Shown here in pieces: positions 7,702-15,583 of a stretch of DNA of 37,330 nt; within the stretch, counting starts at the first letter, position 1, and each line of letters opens with the position of its first letter. The notes beneath the pieces were generated by a model that saw nothing but the letters and a program-made list of their open reading frames with translations, was not told the origin of the DNA and made no database searches. The stretch lies in NCBI GenBank assembly GCA_017964255.1, contig JAGCSI010000014.1, positions 1 to 37,330 of the forward strand. The letters run 5' to 3'. A program made the position numbers and the translations under genes. This DNA comes from Bacteroidales bacterium (GTDB taxonomy: Bacteria; Bacteroidota; Bacteroidia; Bacteroidales; WCHB1-69).

Positions 7702-9171
7702 ATGAAGAAAATACTTTTAATATTAATAATCTTTTGTGCCTCTGCCTCATTCACCATGGGGCAGGGCATGAAGATTATGCTGAATCATAAGGCGTATGCC
7801 ACTGACAAGGTTCAGCCGTACATTGAGTTTACCTTCCGGGTGGGCGGCAACACGGTCGCTTATGCGTTGAATGATGAAAAACGCTATCAAGCGGAAGTGC
7901 TGATCAATGTGGATGTTATACGGGATGATCAGGTGGTGAATAACCTGCACTACATCCTGGTGAGTGAAAGTTTTGCCGATTCGGTGGTCAGCGGACGACC
8001 CGATTTCGGAGATGTGCAGAATCTGCCCGTGGATAACGGGGATTATTATTTGTCGTTCTCGTTCAAAGATTTGCATGGTGACACGACAACAGCAAGTTAT
8101 GTCGACTATATTTCGGTCCATTTCCCGAAGGATTCTGTCTGCACATCGGGAATAGACCTTTTGAGTGATGTCCGTACCGCCGAGCCAGGCGACTTGTATG
8201 CCAAGTATGGTCTTTCCATGACTCCGCTTTTCTATAATTTCGCGGGCGAACAGCTGTATAACCTTCCTTTTGTGATGGAAGTGTACAATACAGAGCGTTT
8301 CTTTGGCAAAGGAAAGCAGTTCCTGGCCAAATGTTATATTGAGTTTCTGGAAAATCACAAACTGGCGACTCCGCAGTCAATTATGACCTTGAATGTGAAA
8401 ACGGCTCCCGTCGCACTGGTGTTCAGCCGTTTCAATATATATCAGTTGCCGTCGGGCAATTATAATCTGGTGACCGAAATCATGGATATGGATTCGACGG
8501 TTTATTGTGTGAACCGCTGTTTCTTCCAGCGAAGCAACCCGGGTATGTCTTTGCGGGTGGAGAATTACGATAATGTAGTGGTGGAGAATACTTTTGTTGC
8601 GACTATCACGGACAAGAAACAGTTGGAGGACTATGTGGCGAGTCTTTATCCGATAGCTACCAATATGGAACGCGATTTCTTTGACAAGCGTATGAAGAAA
8701 GTGAGCTTCGAGATGTTGCAGAAGTTCTTTTATTCCTTTTGGATAACCAGAAATCCGAATGATCCCGAGGGTGAGTGGCTGGCTTATCAGAAAAAGGTGG
8801 ATTTTGTGCAGAAGGCTTTCGGCAGCAAGCTGGTGAAAGGCTATCGTACCGACCGCGGCCGTGTGTATTTGCAGTACGGTCCTCCGAACGATATAAAGGA
8901 TGCACCTTTCGACCCTACTGCTTATCCTTACCAAGTATGGCACTACTATCACCTTCAGGATCAGAACAATGTGAAGTTCGTTTTCTGGTGTCCAGCCGAG
9001 GTGACCAATGACTATGAATTACTGCATTCTGACAAAGTGGATGAACCCCATGATCCCTCTTGGCAGATGAGATTGGTGAAACGTATCCATCAGCAGGAAA
9101 ACTATCAGATTACCAAACCGGATGATTACTTTGGCAACGAGATGGACAACTATTGGAGATTTAACGATTAA
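7702..9171 (+). CDS. GWxTD domain-containing exported protein
   Basis: This 489-residue protein has the signal peptide MKKILLILIIFCASASFTMGQ. The C-terminal third carries the GWxTD-family signature, here GYRTDRGRVYLQYGPPND at about 380-397, followed by YPYQVWHYY and VKFVFWCP. The first residue pair of the namesake motif is GY instead of GW. The middle is a beta-rich region typical of the family. The function of GWxTD proteins is not established. They are common in Bacteroidota and often sit near envelope or housekeeping genes. Its close spacing behind argF suggests co-transcription, though no functional link is apparent. Confidence 0.85.
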   Translation: MKKILLILIIFCASASFTMGQGMKIMLNHKAYATDKVQPYIEFTFRVGGNTVAYALNDEKRYQAEVLINVDVIRDDQVVNNLHYILVSESFADSVVSGRPDFGDVQNLPVDNGDYYLSFSFKDLHGDTTTASYVDYISVHFPKDSVCTSGIDLLSDVRTAEPGDLYAKYGLSMTPLFYNFAGEQLYNLPFVMEVYNTERFFGKGKQFLAKCYIEFLENHKLATPQSIMTLNVKTAPVALVFSRFNIYQLPSGNYNLVTEIMDMDSTVYCVNRCFFQRSNPGMSLRVENYDNVVVENTFVATITDKKQLEDYVASLYPIATNMERDFFDKRMKKVSFEMLQKFFYSFWITRNPNDPEGEWLAYQKKVDFVQKAFGSKLVKGYRTDRGRVYLQYGPPNDIKDAPFDPTAYPYQVWHYYHLQDQNNVKFVFWCPAEVTNDYELLHSDKVDEPHDPSWQMRLVKRIHQQENYQITKPDDYFGNEMDNYWRFND

Positions 9172-9237
9172 TGATGGTTTTTATTCCTGTAATGTTTTGT
9201 AGCCAATTAGAAAAAATAATAACCAAATATAAACGAT

Positions 9238-10281
9238 ATGAAAAAAGTTTTATGCTCTATTGTATGCGCATTGTGTATGCTGCAATTGTCGGCTCAAGAT
9301 TATCCCAATATTCCTAATCCGGGTTTTGAGTCCTGGGATGGTCTCACCCCAACGGGATGGACCACACATTTGTATGGTGACATCGTCAACATTAATTTGG
9401 AGAAGAGTAAATTCGCCTATCTGGTGCAAATGGACTTTGCTACCAAGACTGCGGATGCCCATTCCGGTGATTGGGCCTTGAAATTGCAGGCTATGACTTT
9501 GGTTCCGCCGCGGGGTCCCAAGGTGACCATGCCCGGTGTGGCTCAGGTGGGAGCTGCCGGTGAATTCGTGATTGATTATTCTATGATTGAGGCGTTTATG
9601 GGCTTGGACTCTTTTGTGGTGGACTGGACATTGTTGCAGTATATCAGTGTTGAAGAGTTGGGCACTGTTGCCAATATCTTCGCAAAGGGAGTGCCTTTCA
9701 ATATGGTGCCGACCGCTGTGAAGGCATGGGTGAAATTTATTCCTCAGGAAGGTGTGTCGGATACCATGAGTGTATGGGTTGGCGCTTTCAGAGCTGGCGA
9801 ACCTTCATATATCATGTGGGGGGATGAGCCTTCCGCAGGCCATGGTTATGCCGAGTTTAGCGACAGAATGAATGAATATACCCAGATTACGGTTCCTTTG
9901 GAATACTCGTCAGAGGATGTGAGCTGTGACTCGTTGGTGCTTATTTTTGTCTCTACCTCTATTTCAGCACCCAAAGAGGAAACAGTATTATATATTGATG
10001 ATATTACTTTTGAATTCGATTATACCAGTGTCCGTTCCAACGAGAAAGTCAATATGAGGCTTTATCCCAACCCCGCTACCGATTATATGGTGGTGAGCCT
10101 TGACAATCAGGCTGATTTGTACGAGTTGACCGTATATGATGTCAATGGTAAGCAAATCAAGCATTTAGAGAGTCTGACAGGAGATGCCCGTGTAGCCGTA
10201 AATGACTTGTCGGCAGGCACCTATTTCCTGAAAGTACAGCAGGCAGGCAATACAACCGTTCGTAAATTTGTGGTAGAGTAG
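9238..10281 (+). CDS. Exported jelly-roll protein with T9SS type A sorting domain
   Basis: The 347 residues begin with the signal peptide MKKVLCSIVCALCMLQLSAQ. The NPGFESWDGLTPTGWTT opening and the LYIDDITFEF close at about residue 260 mark a carbohydrate-binding-like jelly roll similar to the PCMD / putative carbohydrate metabolism group. The last 80 residues are a textbook type A T9SS sorting domain (RLYPNPATDYMVVS, YDVNGKQI, LSAGTYFLKVQ, RKFVVE). The mature protein should be secreted across the outer membrane and attached to the surface or released, with the tail removed by the T9SS sortase. Ligand unknown. The dus gene starts 3 bp after its stop. Confidence 0.9.
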   Translation: MKKVLCSIVCALCMLQLSAQDYPNIPNPGFESWDGLTPTGWTTHLYGDIVNINLEKSKFAYLVQMDFATKTADAHSGDWALKLQAMTLVPPRGPKVTMPGVAQVGAAGEFVIDYSMIEAFMGLDSFVVDWTLLQYISVEELGTVANIFAKGVPFNMVPTAVKAWVKFIPQEGVSDTMSVWVGAFRAGEPSYIMWGDEPSAGHGYAEFSDRMNEYTQITVPLEYSSEDVSCDSLVLIFVSTSISAPKEETVLYIDDITFEFDYTSVRSNEKVNMRLYPNPATDYMVVSLDNQADLYELTVYDVNGKQIKHLESLTGDARVAVNDLSAGTYFLKVQQAGNTTVRKFVVE

Positions 10282-10284
10282 GAG

Positions 10285-11289
10285 ATGCCTGAAATCTGGC
10301 TGGCCCCTTTGCACGGGCTTACACATTATCATTTCCGGAACTGTTTATTTCGACATTATAGCGGCTTCAATGCCGCTATTTCTCCTTTTGTGCCCGTCCA
10401 GGAAACGGCCAAACTGAATGTGCGGAAGTGGAAAGACCTGGCTCCGGAGAACAATACTTCGGTGGAGTTGATTCCGCAGCTGATGGGCATCATACCCGCG
10501 CATTTCGGCGATACGATGAACGCCCTGCACCAGGAGTTTGGTTATACCCGTTTCAACTGGAATCTGGGCTGTCCGATGGCTCCCATCGTGCGCAAACGCC
10601 GTGGCTGTGGCCTGATGCCCTTCCCCGACGAGGTGGAGGCGGTTGTGGCTGCCGCTTGTCGCCAACCATACCGCTTCTCCGTGAAAATGCGCCTTGGTAT
10701 GCACAGTCCGGAGGAGGGACTGGAGATTGCACGACGACTGAATCAGTACCCGCTGGAGTTTGTGGTGATTCACCCTCGCTTGGGTGAGCAGCAGTATGCC
10801 GGGGTGCCCGACTGGAATGCATTGGAAGAGTTGTTGTCTGTGCTTCAACATCCTGTCATCTATAGTGGTGATGTTTTTCAACTTGCTGATTATGAAATAT
10901 TAAGCACTCGTTTCCCGCAGATAAAAACCTGGCTGCTGGGACGGGGTGTCTTACGGAATCCGAGGCTGGCAGAAGAAATCCAAAGCTTTGCTTCAGAGAA
11001 GGATGGTGTGTCCGGATTTAACAATTTTTGTGATGATAAGGAGGTGCTACGGGTTGGAAATGGTGAGATTGTCCGTTTTAACGAATTTTATGAGGATCTG
11101 AAACAGACGCTAGAAGCCTATCGTGGTGCCAACGGCAGTTTGTCGGTGCTGAAGGAGTTGTGGCATTATTTCGCTCATTTCTTTCATTTTACAGATGAAC
11201 AATTGCATTCTCTGCTGGTCATCCCAACACCCGATGCTTTTGATGCGGCTGCAAAAAAGCTTCTGTCCTCTGAAACAGGTAAGCTGTAA
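10285..11289 (+). CDS. dus: tRNA-dihydrouridine synthase
   Basis: This is an FMN- and NADPH-dependent enzyme reducing uridine to dihydrouridine in the D-loop of tRNAs. The 334 residues fit the family's TIM barrel plus helical domain. Visible landmarks are the MxPLHGLTH-like start (WLAPLHGLTH), QLMG at 65-68, the catalytic-Cys motif NLGCP with Cys96, KMRLG at 134-138, HPRL at 163-166, and the phosphate-binding SGDV and GRGVLRNP segments. The RKRRGCGLM stretch after the catalytic loop is typical. Which uridine it modifies cannot be told. It is tightly coupled to the preceding T9SS cargo gene. Confidence 0.93.
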   Translation: MPEIWLAPLHGLTHYHFRNCLFRHYSGFNAAISPFVPVQETAKLNVRKWKDLAPENNTSVELIPQLMGIIPAHFGDTMNALHQEFGYTRFNWNLGCPMAPIVRKRRGCGLMPFPDEVEAVVAAACRQPYRFSVKMRLGMHSPEEGLEIARRLNQYPLEFVVIHPRLGEQQYAGVPDWNALEELLSVLQHPVIYSGDVFQLADYEILSTRFPQIKTWLLGRGVLRNPRLAEEIQSFASEKDGVSGFNNFCDDKEVLRVGNGEIVRFNEFYEDLKQTLEAYRGANGSLSVLKELWHYFAHFFHFTDEQLHSLLVIPTPDAFDAAAKKLLSSETGKL

Positions 11290-11300
11290 CCTGTCAGCTT
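11281..11300 (+). terminator. Possible weak terminator after dus
   Basis: AAGCTG and CAGCTT pair around an 8-nt loop that includes the dus stop codon, followed by TTTAAGTTTTC. The stem is short and the T-tract broken, so this is tentative. An alternative stem ACAGGT/ACCTGT overlaps it. Confidence 0.3.
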
Positions 11301-11370
11301 TAAGTTTTCAAGTCTGAAATTTTTTCCATTTAAATATCATCAAAGTGGCCTAACCAAAGAATTATTTTCT

Positions 11371-11378
11371 TATTTTTG
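11371..11378 (+). promoter_or_regulatory. -7 promoter box of the rnf operon
   Basis: TATTTTTG (TAnnTTTG) lies 32 bp before the rnfD ATG. The leader contains a short 7-bp repeat (TTTAGAA). It supports rnfD as the first gene of this transcript. Confidence 0.6.
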
Positions 11379-11409
11379 CAATCTATTTTAGAATTTAGAA
11401 TTAGAACTG

Positions 11410-12399
11410 ATGGATAAATTGTTACAAGTTTCCGGATCTCCCCACGTACATGGGAACGAGTCCGTGAAGAAAATCATGTGGTCGGTGGTGATTGCGCTCC
11501 TTCCGGCCTTGGCAGTGTCTGTGTATTATTTCGGACTGCCGGTACTTATTCTTACCTTGGTGTCTATAGCCACCTGTATGCTGACCGAATACCTGATTCA
11601 GCGTTTCATGCTGAAAGGAAATGTCTCCATTACAGATGGTTCGGCGGTGATTACGGGTTTGCTGCTCGCATTCAACGTGCCGTCAAACCTGCCCGTATGG
11701 ATTCTGATGATTGGCGCTTTTGTGGCTATCGCTATTGCGAAGATGCCCTTCGGAGGTCTCGGCAAGAACCCCTTCAACCCCGCTTTGGTAGGTCGTGTGT
11801 TCCTGCTGATTTCTTTCCCGGTGCAGATGACTACTTGGCCCAAGCCGACTCCCATCTGGAGTTTTGGCGCCGCTGACGTTATTACCGGTCCTACGCCGCT
11901 GGGAATTCTGAAAGAAGGCGTGAAAAACGGTCAGGCAGTGAACGACTTGGTGTCAGAGATGCCATCGTATGTGGATATGCTTTTGGGACAGATGGGCGGC
12001 AGCTTCGGTGAAGTGTCCGCTATTGCTATCCTGATTGGCGCTATCTTCCTCTTAATCAGAAAGGTGATTACTTGGGAGATTCCTGTTTCCTTCTTGTTGA
12101 CAGCCTTCCTGTTTGCAGGTATTTTCTATTTGGTGGATCCCACCACTTACGTCAACCCCTGCTTCCATTTGGTGACCGGTGGTATGATGTTGGGTGCTTG
12201 CTTCATGGCTACTGATATGGTGACTTCTCCCACTTCTCGTGGAGGTATGCTGGTGTTCGGTGCCGGTTGCGGTCTGCTCACCATCATCATCCGTCTTTTC
12301 GGCGCATATCCCGAAGGTGTGTCATTCTCCATTTTGATTATGAACGCTTTGGTTCCGCTGATTAACAAAGGTTTCAAACCCAAAACATACGCAAAATAA
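11410..12399 (+). CDS. rnfD: Rnf complex membrane subunit D
   Basis: This integral membrane subunit of the Rnf ferredoxin:NAD+ oxidoreductase couples electron transfer to Na+ or H+ transport. The 329 residues are mostly transmembrane helices. The conserved TDGSAVITGLLLAFNVP block is at 75-91, FGGLGKNPFNPALVGR at 114-129, and TGPTPLG at 159-165 contains the Thr (about T162) expected to carry covalent FMN, as in NqrB/RnfD. The second half, VTGGMMLGACFMATDMVTSP, is also family-typical. It opens a run of rnfD-G-E-A genes. rnfB and rnfC, which usually precede rnfD in Bacteroidota, are not present here. Confidence 0.95.
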   Translation: MDKLLQVSGSPHVHGNESVKKIMWSVVIALLPALAVSVYYFGLPVLILTLVSIATCMLTEYLIQRFMLKGNVSITDGSAVITGLLLAFNVPSNLPVWILMIGAFVAIAIAKMPFGGLGKNPFNPALVGRVFLLISFPVQMTTWPKPTPIWSFGAADVITGPTPLGILKEGVKNGQAVNDLVSEMPSYVDMLLGQMGGSFGEVSAIAILIGAIFLLIRKVITWEIPVSFLLTAFLFAGIFYLVDPTTYVNPCFHLVTGGMMLGACFMATDMVTSPTSRGGMLVFGAGCGLLTIIIRLFGAYPEGVSFSILIMNALVPLINKGFKPKTYAK

Positions 12400-12425
12400 T
12401 TTAAGACCAATATAAAGCTACAAAT

Positions 12426-13013
12426 ATGGCAAAGAAAGAATCCACGCTGTTGCAACTGGTGATTACGCTGACCTTGATTGCCGTCACGGCTGGTGTCGCA
12501 TTGGCAGCGGTTTATGCGCTGACCAAAGACCCGATCGAGGCTGCCCAGCAACAGAAGAAAAAAGATGCTATCAATCAGGTGCTGCCCAACTTCCAGGGTG
12601 AATTGAAGGAATGCACCTGCACTGTGGAAGGGGACAAAGACCCCGTGAAGGTGAATCTGGCATACCAAGACGGTCAGTGCTGCGGTGCTGCTGTCGAGAC
12701 ATATACCAACAAGGCGTTCAGCGGCCGTTTCGATATCATGGTCGGCTTGGATGCTGAGGGTAAAGTGCTGGGAACTGCGGTGCTGAAACACAGCGAAACC
12801 CCAGGCCTTGGTGCTAAAATCACAGATAGCGAAAGTCATTTTATTCAGCAGTTTGTGGGAATGAATCCCGCTGAGAAAGAACTTAAAGTGAAAAAAGACG
12901 GTGGTGAGGTGGATGCCATTACCGCTGCCACGATTTCCTCACGCGCGTTTTGTGATGCGGTGAATCGTGCCGTTGCTGCTTTTAATCAGGTAAAGGAGGA
13001 AAATCATGAGTAA
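12426..13013 (+). CDS. rnfG: Rnf complex flavoprotein subunit G
   Basis: The 195-residue subunit has one N-terminal transmembrane helix (residues 8-30) and a soluble extracytoplasmic FMN-binding domain. HSETPGLGAK at 122-131 and DAITAATISSRAF at 163-175 form the flavinylation site, with T169 as the likely FMN-phosphoester residue. The motif has AAT instead of the common GAT. A CTCT and QCCGAA Cys pair in the soluble domain is unusual. Its stop overlaps the rnfE start by 8 bp, indicating translational coupling. Confidence 0.95.
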   Translation: MAKKESTLLQLVITLTLIAVTAGVALAAVYALTKDPIEAAQQQKKKDAINQVLPNFQGELKECTCTVEGDKDPVKVNLAYQDGQCCGAAVETYTNKAFSGRFDIMVGLDAEGKVLGTAVLKHSETPGLGAKITDSESHFIQQFVGMNPAEKELKVKKDGGEVDAITAATISSRAFCDAVNRAVAAFNQVKEENHE

Positions 13014-13599
13014 ACTGAATATTTTAACCAAAGGCTTTTTCAAAGAGAATCCTGTTCTCGTGCTGGTGCTGGGAACCTGTCCCACATTGGCTGTCACCAC
13101 ATCTGTCAAGAATGCTTTAGGTATGGGCTTGGCCACCACTTTTGTGCTGCTGATGTCCAATGCCATCATTTCCCTCTTGAAGAATGTGATTCCCGACAAG
13201 GTGCGTATCCCGTCGTTCATTGTCATTATCGCCACCTTTGTATCTATGATTGACCTGCTGATTCAGGGTTTCTTGCCTTCGCTGGCTTCCAGTTTGGGTA
13301 TTTTTATCCCCTTGATTGTGGTCAACTGTATCGTGTTGGGTAGGGCAGAGGCTTTTGCCAGCAAGAACACCGTAGGCGATTCCATCCTCGATGGTATTGG
13401 CATGGGTATCGGCTTCACCATCGCGTTGACCATTATTGGTTCTATCCGCGAAATTCTGGGTAGCGGCTCTTTCCTCGACTATAAGTTCATCCAAGGCGAT
13501 GGCATTCTGGTATTCGTTCTGGCTCCCGGCGCTTTCATCGTCTTCGGCTTCACCGTAGCCCTCGTCCGCTACCTGCAGTCCAAGAAAAAAGCGAGTTGA
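13006..13599 (+). CDS. rnfE: Rnf complex membrane subunit E
   Basis: The 197-residue membrane protein has about six helices and belongs to the RnfA/RnfE (NqrE/NqrD) family. GTCPTLAVT with C25 and VNCIVLGRAEAFA with C108 are the two half-sites that, in related NQR and Rnf structures, together with RnfA hold an intramembrane [2Fe-2S] cluster. It ends in a Lys-rich tail. Normally rnfA follows immediately, but here a 130-bp repeat-filled spacer intervenes. Confidence 0.95.
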   Translation: MSKLNILTKGFFKENPVLVLVLGTCPTLAVTTSVKNALGMGLATTFVLLMSNAIISLLKNVIPDKVRIPSFIVIIATFVSMIDLLIQGFLPSLASSLGIFIPLIVVNCIVLGRAEAFASKNTVGDSILDGIGMGIGFTIALTIIGSIREILGSGSFLDYKFIQGDGILVFVLAPGAFIVFGFTVALVRYLQSKKKAS

Positions 13600-13729
13600 T
13601 TAGCAAATTAGCGATGAGCGATGAGCAATTTAAACCTTGAACCTTGAATTTTGAATTTTGAATTCTAACACCTAATCACTGATCACTGACCCCTAAAACC
13701 TAAAACCTGAAACCTGAAACCTAACAACT
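13600..13729. repeat. Chain of short heptamer repeats between rnfE and rnfA
   Basis: The spacer is almost entirely composed of different 7-bp tandem units in sequence: AGCGATG (x2), TTGAACC/TTGAATT (x4), ATCACTG (x2), CCTAAAA/CCTGAAA (x4-5). It starts with TTAGCAAATTAGC, a word shared with the spacer before groES and, in reverse complement, with that before argF. No promoter or frame was recognised in it. Confidence 0.75.
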
Positions 13730-14302
13730 ATGGAATATATATTAATGATTATCGGAGCTGTCTTGGTCAATAACATCATATTGGCGCAGTTCCTCGGTAT
13801 TTGTCCTTTTCTGGGCGTTTCCGGCAAAGTGAATACAGCCCTTGGCATGGGAGCCGCTGTCCTCTTCGTGATGACGCTGGCTACCCTCGTGACCTCCTGC
13901 ATTCAGGCTTATGTTCTGGTGCCCCTGAACATCACCTTCCTGCAGACCATCTGCTTTATTTTGGTGATTGCCGCCTTGGTGCAGATGGTGGAGATTATGC
14001 TGAAGAAAATCAGCCCGTCATTGTATCAGGCACTGGGTATCTTTTTGCCGCTGATTACTACCAACTGCGCTGTGTTGGGTGTGGCTATCCTGGTAACCCA
14101 GAAAGAATTCAGCATTATGCAGAGCACGGTTTACGCCATCTCCTCTGCTCTGGGTTTCATCTTGGCTATCGTCATCTTCGCCGGTCTGCGCGAGCAACTG
14201 GAGCTGGTGAATGTGCCCAAAGGAATGAAAGGTGTGCCCATCGCACTGATTACCGCAGGTATCTTGGCTATGGCATTTATGGGCTTCGCTAATTTGGTGT
14301 AA
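13730..14302 (+). CDS. rnfA: Rnf complex membrane subunit A
   Basis: This 190-residue partner of RnfE has an inverted membrane topology. The Cys half-sites for the shared intramembrane [2Fe-2S] cluster are FLGICPFLGVSGK (C25) and TTNCAVLGVAI (C113). Length and sequence are standard. The 14305 gene begins 2 bp after the stop, so the methyltransferase is probably read from the same transcript. The spacer upstream does not carry an obvious -7 box, so expression likely depends on read-through from rnfE. Confidence 0.95.
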   Translation: MEYILMIIGAVLVNNIILAQFLGICPFLGVSGKVNTALGMGAAVLFVMTLATLVTSCIQAYVLVPLNITFLQTICFILVIAALVQMVEIMLKKISPSLYQALGIFLPLITTNCAVLGVAILVTQKEFSIMQSTVYAISSALGFILAIVIFAGLREQLELVNVPKGMKGVPIALITAGILAMAFMGFANLV

Positions 14303-14304
14303 AC

Positions 14305-15552
14305 ATGACAGATGAGGCCACATGGCAATTCATAGATGCCCATATTGACGCGGATGTCAATAAATTGGCCTTGCAAAAGTCGAAGTTCAAAGATATAGAT
14401 TTTGAATTTGCTATTCAGCAGATTCAAGGACGACATAAAACGAGGGATAAACTGCCGTATTTTGGCAATGTTCCTCGTTTCGTTTTTCCCCCTTCCCTGG
14501 CGCTGGAACAATGTTCGTCGGAAATCGCAGCGCGATACAAACGGGATGTGATGAATGACATATTATGTAGAGACGCACGGTCGTGCGTCTCTGCAGGGCA
14601 CGACCCAAATTCGTCAAAAGGAGACATGCAATCGTGCGTTTCTACAATCACTGATTTGACCGGAGGTTTTGGCGTCGATACCCTTTCTTTTGCCCAATCA
14701 TTCCAAAGCTGTCATTATGTGGAACCGCAACGGCAATTGTGCGATATCATGTCCTATAACAGCCGTTTGTTGCATCTTGATCATATTCAGGTTCACCAGA
14801 CTACGATGGAGGATTTCCTTCCGGAAATGGATGCGGTGGATGTGATTTATGCCGACCCTTCCCGTCGCGATACCCACGGCTCCCGGGTCATCGGTTTGGA
14901 GGATTGCAGTCCTAATATAATATTGTATAAAGATGTCCTCCTGCAGAAAAGCCGCCTGCTGATGCTGAAGCTGTCGCCGATGCTGGATATCAAACGAGCT
15001 TTGGCACAGTTGCCCGAAACCTGCGAGGTGCATGTGGTGGCGGTGGATGGCGAATGCAAGGAACTGCTTTTTCTGCTGTCAAAAAATAAAACTGAGGATG
15101 TGAAATTTGTGGCGGTGAACCTAAAAAAAGATCAGTGTGAGAAGTTCTGTTTTACTGCGCAGGAAGAGGTTGAGGCTTTACCAAGGTATGCCGATGAGGT
15201 GAAAAAATACCTATACGAGCCGAATGCCGCCATCCTGAAGGCCGGGGCTTTCAAGTCGCTGGCAGTGCGTTATGGACTGGAGAAACTGCACCCGCATACA
15301 CATCTGTATACTTCTGATATACACTTGGAAATTTTCCTGGGGAGATGTTTCCACGTGGCTAAGGTGCTTTCTGTAAAAGACGCCTTGCAGCTGAAAAATG
15401 AAATACCCAAAGCCAATGTGTCGGTCCGTAATTTTCCGCTCAGTGCCGATGAGTTACGGAAGAAACTTAAACTTGCCGACGGCGGAGAGGTCTATATATA
15501 TGGTACGACAATTGAAAAAGACCGCAAAGTTGTGATTCTTTGTCAGAAGTGA
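14305..15552 (+). CDS. PG1098-like class I SAM-dependent methyltransferase with THUMP-like domain
   Basis: The 415-residue protein has an N-terminal helical/ferredoxin-like region, then a Rossmann methyltransferase core. The SAM motif is DLTGGFGVD at 117-125 and the catalytic-type motif is ADPSRRD at 183-189, which recalls the (D/N)PPY of base methyltransferases. The C-terminal THUMP-like part contains EPNAAILKAGAFKSLAVRYGL and LHPHTHLYTSD. This matches the family of P. gingivalis PG1098, thought to act on RNA, but the substrate is unknown. Oddly, about 26 residues (88-114, LCRDARSCVSAGHD and onward to MQSCVST) just before the SAM motif are encoded by a palindromic DNA repeat and look like an insertion that kept the frame. 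Whether the enzyme still works is uncertain. Confidence 0.9.
   Translation: MTDEATWQFIDAHIDADVNKLALQKSKFKDIDFEFAIQQIQGRHKTRDKLPYFGNVPRFVFPPSLALEQCSSEIAARYKRDVMNDILCRDARSCVSAGHDPNSSKGDMQSCVSTITDLTGGFGVDTLSFAQSFQSCHYVEPQRQLCDIMSYNSRLLHLDHIQVHQTTMEDFLPEMDAVDVIYADPSRRDTHGSRVIGLEDCSPNIILYKDVLLQKSRLLMLKLSPMLDIKRALAQLPETCEVHVVAVDGECKELLFLLSKNKTEDVKFVAVNLKKDQCEKFCFTAQEEVEALPRYADEVKKYLYEPNAAILKAGAFKSLAVRYGLEKLHPHTHLYTSDIHLEIFLGRCFHVAKVLSVKDALQLKNEIPKANVSVRNFPLSADELRKKLKLADGGEVYIYGTTIEKDRKVVILCQK
14567..14645. repeat. In-frame palindromic repeat element inside the methyltransferase gene
   Basis: The first half is a near-perfect inverted repeat: GTAGAGACGCACG faces CGTGCGTCTCTGC across 2 bp, with one mismatch in the stem. 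After a 26-bp centre, a degenerate second copy, GAGACATGCA facing CGTGCGTTTC and ending TCTAC, closes the element. Both halves share the words GAGAC and CGTGCGT. Total is about 79 bp including edges, so the added length is compatible with a multiple of three. It sits at a protein site where homologues are expected to run straight into the SAM motif. Confidence 0.75.
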
Positions 15553-15583
15553 AAGGCTATGTACCAGTAAAAAATATCGAATT

